64,000 bases of DNA from Altererythrobacter sp. C41 (GCF_016803135.1 NZ_JAEVFE010000008.1:1-64000), one strand, 5' to 3'; counted from the first letter of the stretch, positions 43,052-52,272 are shown. A program made the numbers and translations. The notes: a model not told the origin generated them from the letters alone.

Positions 43052-43780
43052 ATGACTGGTGAGAGCGAACCCGTTCCGCTGAGGACCCGCAGCGCGGACC
43101 TGCCGGTGCGTCTGGCCTCGGCAGTGGTCATGCTGGCGGTCGCAGGCGCCGCGTTCTGGCAGGGTGGGCGGGTCTTCGACTTGTTCGTCGGTATCGTCGC
43201 GCTGGTCTGCTTCGCAGAGTTCGTGGTGCTCGTATCCCGCGCGACGGCGAACGTGCCCTACCGGCTCGCCGCACTGATTGCGGGTGCGCTCTACATCGGC
43301 ATGGCCGCCGGTATCCTGGTCGGGGCGGCGGACTTCCTGATCGTGCTCGTGCTCGGCGTCACGATCTTCACCGACACCGGCGCCTACTTCACCGGGCGCG
43401 CCATCGGCGGACCGAAGATCGCACCGCGCGTGAGCCCGTCGAAAACCTGGGCCGGGCTACTGGGCGGAATGGCCGCCTCGGCCCTGTGGGTCGTGCTGTG
43501 GGTGGTCGCGATCGATTCGAGCGTTTCATGGCTGGGCCCGCGCTTCGAACTCGGCCTGGATCTCGATGCGCAGAACCTCGGCGGCGCCGCGCTGCTTGGC
43601 GCGGGGCTCGCGGTTCTGGCGCAGGCTGGCGACTTCTTCGAAAGCTGGCTCAAGCGGCGCGCGGGCGTGAAGGACAGCTCCCACCTGATCCCGGGCCACG
43701 GCGGCGTGTTCGACCGGGTGGACGGGCTGCTGCCCGTGGCAATCGCGGTCGGCATGCTTGCGGCGAGCATCGCCAATTGA
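43052..43780 (+). CDS. cdsA: Phosphatidate cytidylyltransferase
   Basis: CdsA makes CDP-diacylglycerol, the precursor of phosphatidylserine and phosphatidylglycerol, at the inner membrane. The 242 residues have about six membrane helices and the signature SPSKTWAGLLGG then KDSSHLIPGHGGVFDRVDGL, with the metal-binding Asp residues. The stop codon overlaps the TTG start of dxr (TTGA), so dxr is translated by coupling. Confidence 0.96.
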   Translation: MTGESEPVPLRTRSADLPVRLASAVVMLAVAGAAFWQGGRVFDLFVGIVALVCFAEFVVLVSRATANVPYRLAALIAGALYIGMAAGILVGAADFLIVLVLGVTIFTDTGAYFTGRAIGGPKIAPRVSPSKTWAGLLGGMAASALWVVLWVVAIDSSVSWLGPRFELGLDLDAQNLGGAALLGAGLAVLAQAGDFFESWLKRRAGVKDSSHLIPGHGGVFDRVDGLLPVAIAVGMLAASIAN

Positions 43781-44940
43781 CACGCTCGATCTCCATTCTC
43801 GGCGCGACCGGCTCGGTTGGCGCTTCGACGCTGGACCTCGTGCGCCGCAACCGCGACGAATGGCGCGTGGTGGCGCTGACAGCCAATTGCAGCGCGCGTG
43901 AGCTCGCGGCGCTCGCACGCGAATTCGAGGCCGAGATCGCGGTGGTCGGCGACGAAGCCTGCCTGAGCGATCTGCGCGAGGCGCTGGCCGGGTCGAGCGT
44001 CGCGGCTGCCGGCGGGTCGGCGGCGCTGTGCGAAGCCGCCTCGCGGCCGGTGGATCTGACGGTCGCGGCGATCGTCGGCTGTGCCGGCCTCCGCCCGACG
44101 ATGACGGCGATCCGCCGCGGCGGCGCGATCGCGCTCGCCAACAAGGAAGCGCTGGTCTCGGCAGGCGACGTCATGACCGCCGCCGTCGCCGAGCATGGCG
44201 CCACGCTGCTGCCGGTCGATTCGGAGCACAACGCGATCTTCCAGTGCCTCCAGGGCGGCAGGATCGAGGACGTGCGCACGATTACGCTGACCGCCAGCGG
44301 CGGCCCTCTGCGCACCTGGACGGCGGAGCAGCTCGCTCTTGCCACGCCCGCGCAGGCGGTGGCGCATCCCAACTGGAGCATGGGGGCCAAGATCAGCGTC
44401 GATTCGGCGACGATGATGAACAAGGGGCTCGAATTCATCGAGGCGCATCACCTGTTCCCGGTCGGGCTCGAGGCGCTGCGCATCGTCGTCCATCCGCAGA
44501 GCGTCGTGCATTCGATGGTCGAGTACCGCGATGGTTCCACCCTGGCGCAGCTCGGCCCCTCCGACATGCGCGTGCCGATCGCCTCGTGCCTCGCATATCC
44601 CGCGCGGATGGACACGCCGTGCGCACCTCTCGACCTCGCGGCGCTCGGTTCGCTGACGTTCGAGGCGCTCGACGAAGTGCGCTTTCCCGCGACCCGGCTG
44701 GCGCGCGAGGCCGCGCATGCCGGCGGTGCGGCGCCGGCCGTGCTCAACGCGGCCAACGAGATCGCGGTCGCCGCGTTCCTCGCCGGTCAGATGGCGTTCA
44801 CGCGGATCGCGTTAGTGGTCGAGCAAACTCTCGAACGTTATACCCCCATGGCACCTTCGAGCCTGGACGACGTTCTCGGTGTCGATGCCGAGGCGCGCAG
44901 GCGGGCTCGCGAGCTGCTGGAGACTACGCCAATTGGCTGA
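43777..44940 (+). CDS. dxr: 1-deoxy-D-xylulose-5-phosphate reductoisomerase
   Basis: Dxr makes methylerythritol phosphate, the committed step of the non-mevalonate isoprenoid pathway. With the TTG start at 43777 the product has 387 residues, starting MTRSISILGATGSVGASTLD (NADPH motif GATGSVG). LANKEALVSAGD, LLPVDSEHNAIFQCL, the flexible loop region AHPNWSMGAKISVDSATMMNKG and EFIEAHHLF follow. No ATG exists near the family start, so TTG with coupling to cdsA is the best reading. rseP starts inside its 3' end (8-base overlap). Confidence 0.96.
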   Translation: MTRSISILGATGSVGASTLDLVRRNRDEWRVVALTANCSARELAALAREFEAEIAVVGDEACLSDLREALAGSSVAAAGGSAALCEAASRPVDLTVAAIVGCAGLRPTMTAIRRGGAIALANKEALVSAGDVMTAAVAEHGATLLPVDSEHNAIFQCLQGGRIEDVRTITLTASGGPLRTWTAEQLALATPAQAVAHPNWSMGAKISVDSATMMNKGLEFIEAHHLFPVGLEALRIVVHPQSVVHSMVEYRDGSTLAQLGPSDMRVPIASCLAYPARMDTPCAPLDLAALGSLTFEALDEVRFPATRLAREAAHAGGAAPAVLNAANEIAVAAFLAGQMAFTRIALVVEQTLERYTPMAPSSLDDVLGVDAEARRRARELLETTPIG

Positions 44941-46072
44941 TTCGCCTTCATTCTGGATGTACATCGTCGGCTTCCTGCTGGTGCTTGGGCCGCTGATCAC
45001 GATCCACGAGTTCGGTCACTACCTCGTCGGGCGCCTGTTCGGCGTGCAGGCGGAGGCCTTCTCGGTCGGTTTCGGCAAGGAACTCGCCGGCTGGACCGAT
45101 CGCCGCGGCACGCGGTGGAAGCTTTCCGCTCTGCCGCTGGGCGGCTACGTCCAGTTCAAGGGCGACATGAACCCGGCGAGCATTCCCGATCCGGAGAAGA
45201 TCGCCGCGATCCCCGAGGACGAGCGCGCCGGGTCCTTCCACTTCAAGCCGCTGTGGCAGCGCGCGCTGATCGTGTTCGCCGGGCCGGCGACGAACATTCT
45301 GGTTGCGCTGGCGATCTTCGCGGCGTTCTTCATGGTCGTCGGCAATCCGGTGCCGGTGGAGACCGACCGTCAACTCACGGTCGCCGAGTTCTCGGAGGGC
45401 TCTGCGGCGAAAGAGGCGGGTTTCGAGGTCGGCGACCGGATCGTCTCGATCGACGGCGAGCGGATGAATGATTTCCGCGACATTCAGGACGCGGTGATGC
45501 TCTACCCGGGGCGCACGTTCCAGATCGTGGTCGACCGCGATGGGCAGCGCCTGCCGATCAGAGTGACCGCGGATAGCCACCAGGTGACCGACGGGTTCGG
45601 CAACACGTCGAAGATCGGCCTGCTCGGCATCCGCCCTGCGCAGGCGGAATTCGAATTCGAGCGGCAGGGCCCGATCGCCGCGACCGCCATGGCCGTCGAT
45701 CACAGCATCGGCATCGCGCATATGATGGTGACCGGGGTGAAGCAGATCGTCTCCGGAGATCGCTCGGTCCGGGAACTCGGCGGGCCGATCAAGATCGCCA
45801 AGTATTCGGGTGAGCAGCTGAGCCTCGGTCCGCTCGCTTTCATCAACTTCATCGCGTTGATCTCGCTTAATTTGGCATTCATCAACCTCTTGCCAATTCC
45901 GGCGCTGGACGGTGGTCATCTGGCTTTCTACGCGGCAGAGGCTGTCCGCCGGAAGCCGGTCGGCCCGCGCGGACAGGAATTGGCGTTCCGCACCGGCGTT
46001 GCGGTGGTGCTCGCGCTGATGGTGTTCGTCACGATCAACGATCTGGTTTCGCTGCCGATATTCGGGAGCTGA
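44933..46072 (+). CDS. rseP: Site-2 intramembrane metalloprotease RseP
   Basis: RseP cleaves anti-sigma factors and signal-peptide remnants in the membrane. The 379 residues (TTG start at 44933) have LITIHEFGHYLVGRLFG, where HEFGH is the zinc site, one PDZ domain (GSAAKEAGFEVGDRIVSIDG), and the C-terminal INLLPIPALDGGHLAF, with the second metal ligand Asp. One PDZ is visible; E. coli has two. The start overlaps dxr by 8 bases. A longer ATG frame from 44879 lies inside dxr and is unlikely. Confidence 0.95.
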   Translation: MADSPSFWMYIVGFLLVLGPLITIHEFGHYLVGRLFGVQAEAFSVGFGKELAGWTDRRGTRWKLSALPLGGYVQFKGDMNPASIPDPEKIAAIPEDERAGSFHFKPLWQRALIVFAGPATNILVALAIFAAFFMVVGNPVPVETDRQLTVAEFSEGSAAKEAGFEVGDRIVSIDGERMNDFRDIQDAVMLYPGRTFQIVVDRDGQRLPIRVTADSHQVTDGFGNTSKIGLLGIRPAQAEFEFERQGPIAATAMAVDHSIGIAHMMVTGVKQIVSGDRSVRELGGPIKIAKYSGEQLSLGPLAFINFIALISLNLAFINLLPIPALDGGHLAFYAAEAVRRKPVGPRGQELAFRTGVAVVLALMVFVTINDLVSLPIFGS

Positions 46073-46228
46073 CCGGACCTGGGGGCGGAAAAGCGCGGGG
46101 GAATGGTTCCTTCCTTTGCTTGATTGGGGGCACGGCATCGGGCAAGGGCGGCATTCGCCGTCGCTCCGATGCTTTGGGCAGCGGCCCAGTGGTGCAGTTG
46201 GTAAGGATTGGACGGGATCGCCGTGTCG

Positions 46229-49048
46229 ATGATTGAACGCGAGAAAGCCGCCGGCGCATTCGGCAAGACCGGCACCGGCTTCGCGCTGGCCCTGCTCTGC
46301 GGCACCATGCTGGCAGGCGTTCCTGCGCCGCTGCTGGCGCAGGTGGGACCGGCCCCCGCTCCGGTGCCGGAAACGATGCCGCAGCAACCGGCTCCCGAGA
46401 CGCAGCCCGAGCAGCCGGTGCCCGAAACACCGGCTCCCGCGCCGGAAACCGATCGGCCCGAGCCCGTAGTCGCTCCTCCGCCAGCAACCACGGCCACGAC
46501 CACGCAGCCTGCGCCCGCCGCGGCGCCGCAGGGTCCGACGATCAATTCGATCAGCGTGGTCGGCGCGCAGCGGCTCGAGCCCGCGACGATCCTTTCGTAT
46601 ATCCAGATGCGCGCGGGCGACACTTACACCCAGGCGCTAGCCGACCAGGCGCTGAAGGATCTCTACGCGACCGAGCTGTTCTCCGAAGCCAGTGTCCGCA
46701 ACGACGGCGGCAACGTGGTGATCGAGGTTACCGAGAACCCGGTGATCAACCGCATCATCCTGGAGGGCAACAAGCGGATCAAGAACGACAAGATCCTGCC
46801 CGAAATCCGCCTCGCGCCGCGCCAGATCTTCACGCGCTCCAAAGTCCGCGCCGATACCGCGCGGATCATCGAGCTCTACAAGCGCCAGGGCCGCTTCGCC
46901 GCCTCGGTCGAGCCGAAGACGGTCGAGCTAAGCCAGAACCGCGTCGATGTCGTGTTCGAGATCAGCGAAGGGCCCAAGTCGAAGGTCCGCCAGATCAACA
47001 TCCTCGGCAACGAGGAGTTCGACGATGGCGAACTCAAGGGCGAGATGGTCACCAAGGAAGCGCGCTTCTTCCGCTTCTTCAGCTCGAACACCAGCTACGA
47101 CCCCGACCGCCTGGCGTTCGACCAGCAGAAGCTCCGCCAGTTCTACCTGACCGAAGGGTACGCCGACTTCCGCGTCGTCTCCGCCGTCGCCGAGCTGACG
47201 CCGGACAAGGAAGACTTCATCATCACCTACGTCCTCGAAGAGGGCGAACGCTACAGGTTCGGGGACGTCTCGGTCGACAGCCAGATCCGCGACTTCGACA
47301 GCGAGCGGATGACGCAGAACCTGCCGATGAAGACCGGCGACTGGTACAATGCGAAGCTGGTCGAGGACACGGTCGAGCAGCTCAACGAGCTCGCCGGCAC
47401 CTTCGGCTACGCCTTCGCCGATGCGCAGCCGCAGTTCGTCCGCAACCAGGAAGACCTCACGATGGACGTGACGTTCGTCCTGCGCGAGGCGCCGCGCGTC
47501 TACGTCGAGCGGATCGACGTGAACGGCAACACGCTGACGCAGGACAAGGTCGTCCGCCGCGAGTTCCGCGTGGCGGAGGGCGACGCGTTCAACTCGCTTC
47601 AGGTCAAGCGCTCGAGCAACCGCATCAATTCGCTCGGCTACTTCCAGGAAAACTTCGAGATCGAGCAGAAGGAGGGCAGCGCCCCCGATCGCATCGTCCT
47701 CGAGGCGAACGTCGAGGAGCAGCCGACTGGCGAACTGCAGCTCTCGGCCGGCTTCTCGTCGATCGAGAACTTCATCCTCGCCGGCTCGATCCGCCAGCGC
47801 AACTTCCGCGGCCGCGGCCAGACGGTCGGTGCCTCGGTCAACTGGTCGCGCTACTCGCGTTCGGCCGCGCTGAGCTTTTCCGAGCCTTACGTATTCGACC
47901 GCAACATCTCGATGGGCGCGGACATCTACCGCAAGGATTACAACAGCTTCAACTTCCTCAACAACGACCGCAACCGCACGTTCGAGCAGTCGACGACCGG
48001 CTTTGAAGTTCGTGCCGGCGTACCGCTGACCGAATACATGTCGGCGATCGGCAGCTATACGCTGAATTACGACAACGTCTCACTCGACGAGTTCACTTAC
48101 TTCAGCGACATCGACGGCGACGGGATCACCGAGTGCGACCCCGTCCTCGCCGGCCGTTATCTGTGCGAGGCGCTGGGCAAGCGCACGAGCTCGATCCTTG
48201 GCCTGACCATCGCCTACGACACGCTCGACAACCGCTACCGGCCGACCCGCGGGCACAACTTCTCGCTGAGCACCCAATATGCCGGGCTCGGCGGCTCCGT
48301 GAAGTATCTTCGCTTCCGGGCGAAGGGCGCGAAGTACTGGAACGTCTTCAGCGGGTTCATCTTCTCGCTGTCGGCCGAAGGCGGCTTCATCAAGGGGCTC
48401 GAGGACCGCGGCCCGGGCGTCGACGATGTGCGCCTGACCGACCGCTTCTTCCTCGGCGAGCCGCAGATGCGCGGCTTCGACATCCGCGGCGTCGGCCCGC
48501 GCGTGCTGCGCCAGCCGATCGAGGCCGACGAGGATGGCAATCCGGTCGTGGTCACGGACCGTGACCGGGTTGGGGATGACGCCCTGGGCGGCAATGCCTA
48601 CTACCTCGGCCGTGCCGAGCTCGAGATTCCGCTCGGCTCCGGCGCGCGGGAAATGGGTCTGCGGCCCTCGATCTTCATGGATGTCGGCGCGCTGTTCAAT
48701 GTGACGCGTCCGATACTCCAGAGCGCGCCATTCCCCGACGGCGTCCAGCGCCAGTTGCGCAACGGCGATGGCGATCCGCTCTTCATCGATCCGACCGACG
48801 AGACGAAGACGACCACCGATCCGACCGATGCCGCGGGCAATCCGAACGATCCGGCGATGTACAAGGTGGCGAACCCGTTCCAGGAGGTCTTCCTGGGCGA
48901 TACCGCCAGCCCCCGTATCTCGGTCGGCATCGGCGTGAACTGGAACTCGCCCTTCGGGCCGTTCCGCATCGACTTCGCCCACGTGCTCAAAAAGGAGCCG
49001 GGCGACGACACGAAGACCTTCACTTTCAACGTAGGAACCCAATTCTGA
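46229..49048 (+). CDS. bamA: Outer membrane protein assembly factor BamA
   Basis: BamA inserts beta-barrel proteins into the outer membrane. The 939-residue precursor has a signal segment, then about 70 residues of Pro/Glu/Ala/Gln-rich linker (APVPETMPQQPAPETQPEQP), five POTRA domains (first INSISVVGAQRLEPATILSY, last RVYVERIDVNGNTLTQDKVV) and a 16-strand barrel ending TFTFNVGTQF with the terminal Phe. The barrel VRGF-type motif reads MRGFDIRGVGPR. ATG 46229 is chosen; GTG 46223 and TTG 46208 are alternatives. ompH starts on the last base of its stop codon. Confidence 0.96.
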   Translation: MIEREKAAGAFGKTGTGFALALLCGTMLAGVPAPLLAQVGPAPAPVPETMPQQPAPETQPEQPVPETPAPAPETDRPEPVVAPPPATTATTTQPAPAAAPQGPTINSISVVGAQRLEPATILSYIQMRAGDTYTQALADQALKDLYATELFSEASVRNDGGNVVIEVTENPVINRIILEGNKRIKNDKILPEIRLAPRQIFTRSKVRADTARIIELYKRQGRFAASVEPKTVELSQNRVDVVFEISEGPKSKVRQINILGNEEFDDGELKGEMVTKEARFFRFFSSNTSYDPDRLAFDQQKLRQFYLTEGYADFRVVSAVAELTPDKEDFIITYVLEEGERYRFGDVSVDSQIRDFDSERMTQNLPMKTGDWYNAKLVEDTVEQLNELAGTFGYAFADAQPQFVRNQEDLTMDVTFVLREAPRVYVERIDVNGNTLTQDKVVRREFRVAEGDAFNSLQVKRSSNRINSLGYFQENFEIEQKEGSAPDRIVLEANVEEQPTGELQLSAGFSSIENFILAGSIRQRNFRGRGQTVGASVNWSRYSRSAALSFSEPYVFDRNISMGADIYRKDYNSFNFLNNDRNRTFEQSTTGFEVRAGVPLTEYMSAIGSYTLNYDNVSLDEFTYFSDIDGDGITECDPVLAGRYLCEALGKRTSSILGLTIAYDTLDNRYRPTRGHNFSLSTQYAGLGGSVKYLRFRAKGAKYWNVFSGFIFSLSAEGGFIKGLEDRGPGVDDVRLTDRFFLGEPQMRGFDIRGVGPRVLRQPIEADEDGNPVVVTDRDRVGDDALGGNAYYLGRAELEIPLGSGAREMGLRPSIFMDVGALFNVTRPILQSAPFPDGVQRQLRNGDGDPLFIDPTDETKTTTDPTDAAGNPNDPAMYKVANPFQEVFLGDTASPRISVGIGVNWNSPFGPFRIDFAHVLKKEPGDDTKTFTFNVGTQF

Positions 49049-49731
49049 TGAAGAACCTTCTCAAGCCGGTCTTCGCGGCCGGTCTCATGCTCACGGCGGC
49101 TTCGGCCCCGATGATCCTCGCGGCGCCGGCTGCGGCGCAGGACGCCCGCGGCGTCGGCGTCGTCAGCCTTCCGGCCGTTATCGCCAATTCCAACGCCTAC
49201 CAGACGGCGGAACAGCAGCGCCAGACGACCTACAAGGCGCAGATCGACCAGGCCGAGGCACGCCGCCAGCAGCTCGAAACGCAGCTCACGCCGATGGTGC
49301 AGAAGTTCAACACCGACCGCCAGGCCGCCAGCCCGGACCAGCAGGCGCTGCAGCAGCAGGCCGCTCAGATCCAGCAGATCGAGCAGTCGGGCCAGCGCGA
49401 ACTGCAGCAGATCCTGGCGCCGGTCGCGCTGAGCCGCGCCTATACGCAGGAACAGATCGAGGACCGTCTGGACGAGGCGGTGCAGGCCGCCGCGCAGAAG
49501 AAGAACGTCTCGCTGATCCTCGACGCGACGACGGGCCAGGTGATCTTCGCCGGCGCGCAGCACAACCTCACGCAGGACGTGCTGAACGAACTCAACACGC
49601 TGCTGCCCAGCGTTCAGATCACGCCGCCGCAGGGCTGGGTGCCGCGCGAAATTCGCGAGCAGCAGGCCGCGGCGCAGGCTGCCCAGGGCGCGCAGCCGGC
49701 GCAGCAACAGCAGCAGCCGACCGGTCGTTGA
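49048..49731 (+). CDS. OmpH/Skp-family periplasmic chaperone
   Basis: The 227-residue precursor (signal ending AAPAAAQ) has the central Skp coiled coil (QQRQTTYKAQIDQAEARRQQ then LETQLTPMVQKFN and QQALQQQAAQIQQIEQSG) and VSLILDATTGQVIFAGAQHN. It should hold unfolded outer-membrane proteins for BamA. The C-terminal 35 residues are a Gln/Ala-rich tail (QAAQGAQPAQQQQQPTGR) not found in E. coli Skp. The start overlaps bamA by one base (TGATG). Confidence 0.88.
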   Translation: MKNLLKPVFAAGLMLTAASAPMILAAPAAAQDARGVGVVSLPAVIANSNAYQTAEQQRQTTYKAQIDQAEARRQQLETQLTPMVQKFNTDRQAASPDQQALQQQAAQIQQIEQSGQRELQQILAPVALSRAYTQEQIEDRLDEAVQAAAQKKNVSLILDATTGQVIFAGAQHNLTQDVLNELNTLLPSVQITPPQGWVPREIREQQAAAQAAQGAQPAQQQQQPTGR

Positions 49732-49756
49732 TTCGTAAGACGAAGAAGGCAGGGCG

Positions 49757-50224
49757 ATGAGCGAGGAATCGGGCGCGCAGCCGTACGACATCCGCAAGGT
49801 GCTCAAGGCCCTGCCGCACCGTTATCCGCTTCTGCTGGTCGATCGGGTCAATTCGATCGACCTCGGCGAGCGGATACACGCGGTGAAGGCGGTGACCTTC
49901 AACGAGGATTTCTTCCAGGGGCATTTCCCCGGCGCGCCGATCATGCCCGGCGTGCTCCAGATCGAGGCGCTGGCGCAGGCCGCCGCGATCCTCGGCATCG
50001 AGACCCTCGAACTCGCGGGTACGGGCAAGCTGGTCTATTTCATGGGGATCGAGAACGCCAAGTTCCGTGCGCCCGTGACGCCGGGGTGCCTGCTCGACCT
50101 GGAAGTCGAGTTCCTCCAGAAGCGCAGCCGGGTCTACAAGTTCAAGGGTAGGGCCAGCGTGGAGGGCAAGACCACCTCCGAAGCCGAGTTCACGGCGATG
50201 GTCGCCGATCCGCCGAGCGACTGA
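49757..50224 (+). CDS. fabZ: 3-hydroxyacyl-ACP dehydratase FabZ
   Basis: FabZ dehydrates beta-hydroxyacyl-ACP in fatty acid elongation. The 155-residue hot-dog fold has the active-site segment [23 protein letters not shown] (His and Glu), and [10 protein letters not shown] and [16 protein letters not shown]. In most Gram-negatives lpxD precedes and lpxA follows it; neither is here. It follows ompH by 25 bases. Confidence 0.96.
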   Translation: MSEESGAQPYDIRKVLKALPHRYPLLLVDRVNSIDLGERIHAVKAVTFNEDFFQGHFPGAPIMPGVLQIEALAQAAAILGIETLELAGTGKLVYFMGIENAKFRAPVTPGCLLDLEVEFLQKRSRVYKFKGRASVEGKTTSEAEFTAMVADPPSD

Positions 50225-50343
50225 CCCGCCTTCCGCGAGCGGGAGGGGAACGGCTTGCCAAATCGCTCGCAGCGCCTTAAGGGCGCCGCTTTCCCGACAT
50301 TGCCGGCCGGTCGGAACCGGTCATATGCAAAGGACATCACGCC

Positions 50344-50574
50344 ATGAAGGCCGATACGCATCCCGATTACCACACGATCACCGTCAAGATGACCGACGGG
50401 ACCGAGTTTCAGACGCGCTCCACCTGGGGCAGCGAAGGCGATACGCTGACGCTCGACATCGATCCGACCAGCCATCCGGCCTGGACCGGCGGCAACCAGC
50501 GCCTCGTCAACGAAGGTGGCCGCGTGGCTGCGTTCAACAAGCGTTTCGGCGGGCTCAGCCTCAAGAAGAAGTGA
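50344..50574 (+). CDS. rpmE: 50S ribosomal protein L31
   Basis: The 76-residue L31 starts [19 protein letters not shown] and ends [13 protein letters not shown]. It lacks the CxxC zinc ligands, so it is the C-minus form common in alphaproteobacteria. AAAGGA lies 10 bases upstream. A GC hairpin follows at 50651-50680. Confidence 0.94.
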   Translation: MKADTHPDYHTITVKMTDGTEFQTRSTWGSEGDTLTLDIDPTSHPAWTGGNQRLVNEGGRVAAFNKRFGGLSLKKK

Positions 50575-50650
50575 CGCGAGACATGGTGCGCGTCGGCGCG
50601 CCGTAGTCGTAGTGTCCGATCCCGGCTGTCGCTGGGATGGCGAAAAAGGG

Positions 50651-50680
50651 AAGGGCGGTCCGGTCGGGCCGCCCTTCTCG
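50651..50680 (+). terminator. Terminator-like hairpin after rpmE
   Basis: GGGCGG (50653-50658) pairs with CCGCCC (50669-50674), followed by TTCTCG. The T-tract is short, so termination efficiency is uncertain. It lies about 80 bases after the rpmE stop. Confidence 0.55.
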
Positions 50681-50876
50681 CGTTTCGGTCTTCCGCTTAC
50701 TAGCGCGCGGCCTCGCACAGCATGGGGATTCGCTCTGAACCGGCCGAAGTCGGCGGCGACGGCGCCGGTCTCCGAATGGCAGCGAAAGAATCTTGCGTTT
50801 GCCGGCGAAGGGCGAAGATTTCGCTTCCCAAACGAGCATCCTTATGCAACAGGCCCGCGCCCGCGCCGTTCGCGGC

Positions 50877-50904
50877 TTGACCGTGTGGCGCAGGGGCGTA
50901 TCAG
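50877..50904 (+). promoter_or_regulatory. Candidate promoter of tRNA-His
   Basis: TTGACC (50877-50882), 16-base spacer and TATCAG (50899-50904) lie about 40 bases before the tRNA. It is the best sigma-70 match in the gap. Confidence 0.45.
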
Positions 50905-50945
50905 CCCCGCTTGCACGGCAGGTTCGATAACGGGCCGGGGCATGT

Positions 50946-51023
50946 GGCGATCGTAGCTCAGTTGGTTAGAGCGCCGGTTTGTGGTACCGGAGGTCGCGGG
51001 TTCGGATCCCGTCGATCGCCCCA
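50946..51023 (+). tRNA. tRNA-His (anticodon GTG), G-1 and CCA encoded
   Basis: The acceptor stem GCGATCG (50947-50953) pairs with CGATCGC (51013-51019). Base 50946 is G-1 opposite C73 (51020), followed by encoded CCA (51021-51023). The anticodon arm is CCGGTTTGTGGTACCGG, giving GTG. The T arm is GCGGG-TTCGGAT-CCCGT with one G-T pair. The G-1:C73 identity pair is of the standard bacterial type. Confidence 0.96.
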
Positions 51024-51070
51024 TTTTCCCCAATCTTCGCCGTCGGTTGGCAGTGGGACTTCTTCCTGAA

Positions 51071-52135
51071 ATGACGGCATTCTGGACCGAACCGGACTAC
51101 GACGATCACGAACTCGTTCAGCTCGTGCGCGATCGCGCAACGGGGCTGACCGCGATCATCGCGCTCCACTCCACGCACCTCGGCCCCGGCGCCGGCGGCA
51201 CGCGCTTCTGGCACTATGCCGACCCGAAGGACGCCATGCGCGACGCGCTGCGGCTGAGCCGCGGTATGAGCTACAAGAACGCCATGGCCGGTCTGCCGAT
51301 GGGCGGCGGCAAGGCAGTGATCCTCGCCGGCAAGGACCGGACCAAGACGCCCGAGATGCTCGAGGCCTTCGGGGCCGCGGTCGATGCGCTGGGCGGCGCC
51401 TATGTCACGGCGGAAGACGTCGGCATCGGCGAGGCGGACATGGTCGCGGTGTCGCGGCGCACGCAGTACGTTACCGGCCTCCCGGTCGAGGGCGAGGGTA
51501 CTGCCGGCGGCGACCCGGGCCCCTTCACGGCAATGGGCATCTACCACGGCATCAAGGCCGCGGTGCGTCACAAGCTGGGCAAGGATTCGGTGAGCGGCGT
51601 CCACGTCGCGGTTCAGGGCGCGGGCAGCGTCGGCGGGGGCGTTGCGCGTCTGCTGGCGAAGGACGGCGCGAAGCTGACCCTGTCGGACATCAACATGGAC
51701 CGCGCCGCCGCGCTCGCTGACGAACTCGGCGCCGAAACCGCCGCGCCCGACGCGATCATGAGCGTTTCTTGCGACGTGTTCAGCCCCAATGCGCTGGGCG
51801 CCATTCTCGACGACGAGGGAATCGCGCGGCTCGACGCGTCGATCGTGGCCGGCGCGGCGAACAACCAGCTCGCCCGCGCGCATCATGGCCAGATGCTCGC
51901 CGAGCGCGGCATTCTCTATGCGCCCGACTACGTGATCAACGCAGGCGGGATCATCAGCGTGACGCTCGAATATCTCGCGCGCCGCAACAGCGCACCGTGC
52001 GACATCAACGAGGTGCGTAAGCGCATCGCGCAGATCCCAGGCCGGCTCGAGGAGATCTGGCAGGAGAGCGATGCGAGCGGCGTCTCGCCCGACGTCGTCG
52101 CCGACCGCATGGCGCAGAAGCTGATCGGACGCTGA
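51071..52135 (+). CDS. Glu/Leu/Phe/Val dehydrogenase (leucine-dehydrogenase-like)
   Basis: The 354-residue NAD-dependent amino-acid dehydrogenase deaminates a branched-chain or aromatic amino acid to its 2-oxo acid. HSTHLGPGAGGTRFW, MSYKNAMAGLPMGGGKAVIL (the catalytic Lys), the Asp of TAEDVGIGEADM and the Rossmann motif VAVQGAGSVGGGVARLL are readable. Length and the LPMGGGK motif favour leucine dehydrogenase over the larger glutamate enzymes; the specificity is not decided. The start MTAFWTEPDY is chosen because the open frame upstream runs through tRNA-His. Confidence 0.9.
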   Translation: MTAFWTEPDYDDHELVQLVRDRATGLTAIIALHSTHLGPGAGGTRFWHYADPKDAMRDALRLSRGMSYKNAMAGLPMGGGKAVILAGKDRTKTPEMLEAFGAAVDALGGAYVTAEDVGIGEADMVAVSRRTQYVTGLPVEGEGTAGGDPGPFTAMGIYHGIKAAVRHKLGKDSVSGVHVAVQGAGSVGGGVARLLAKDGAKLTLSDINMDRAAALADELGAETAAPDAIMSVSCDVFSPNALGAILDDEGIARLDASIVAGAANNQLARAHHGQMLAERGILYAPDYVINAGGIISVTLEYLARRNSAPCDINEVRKRIAQIPGRLEEIWQESDASGVSPDVVADRMAQKLIGR

Positions 52136-52193
52136 GGGCGGGGCTGTACCCGCCGCTCCGGCAGCGCTTCTGCTCCCGCCTCCCATCTCCCTC

Positions 52194-52272
52194 GTCATCC
52201 CAGCGAAAGCTGGGATCGGGTGCCATCAGGTCGGACATTGCGGCCAGCGATCCCAGCTTTCGCTGGGATGAC
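52194..52272. repeat. Perfect 24-base inverted repeat of the ATCCCAGC family
   Basis: GTCATCCCAGCGAAAGCTGG (start of the arm 52194-52217) is repeated exactly in inverse at 52249-52272, with 31 bases between the arms. Each arm is itself a hairpin (CCCAGC-GAAA-GCTGGG). Related copies lie at 50618-50640 and 59317-59340. It is a dispersed intergenic palindrome; no transposase is nearby. Confidence 0.8.

Larger units (their letters stand above)
50575..50945. other. Intergenic stretch with repeat, terminator and tRNA promoter
   Basis: No gene is evident. It holds a divergent copy of the ATCCCAGC-type palindrome (50618-50640), a terminator-like hairpin (50651-50680) and the candidate tRNA-His promoter (50877-50904). 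Confidence 0.6.
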
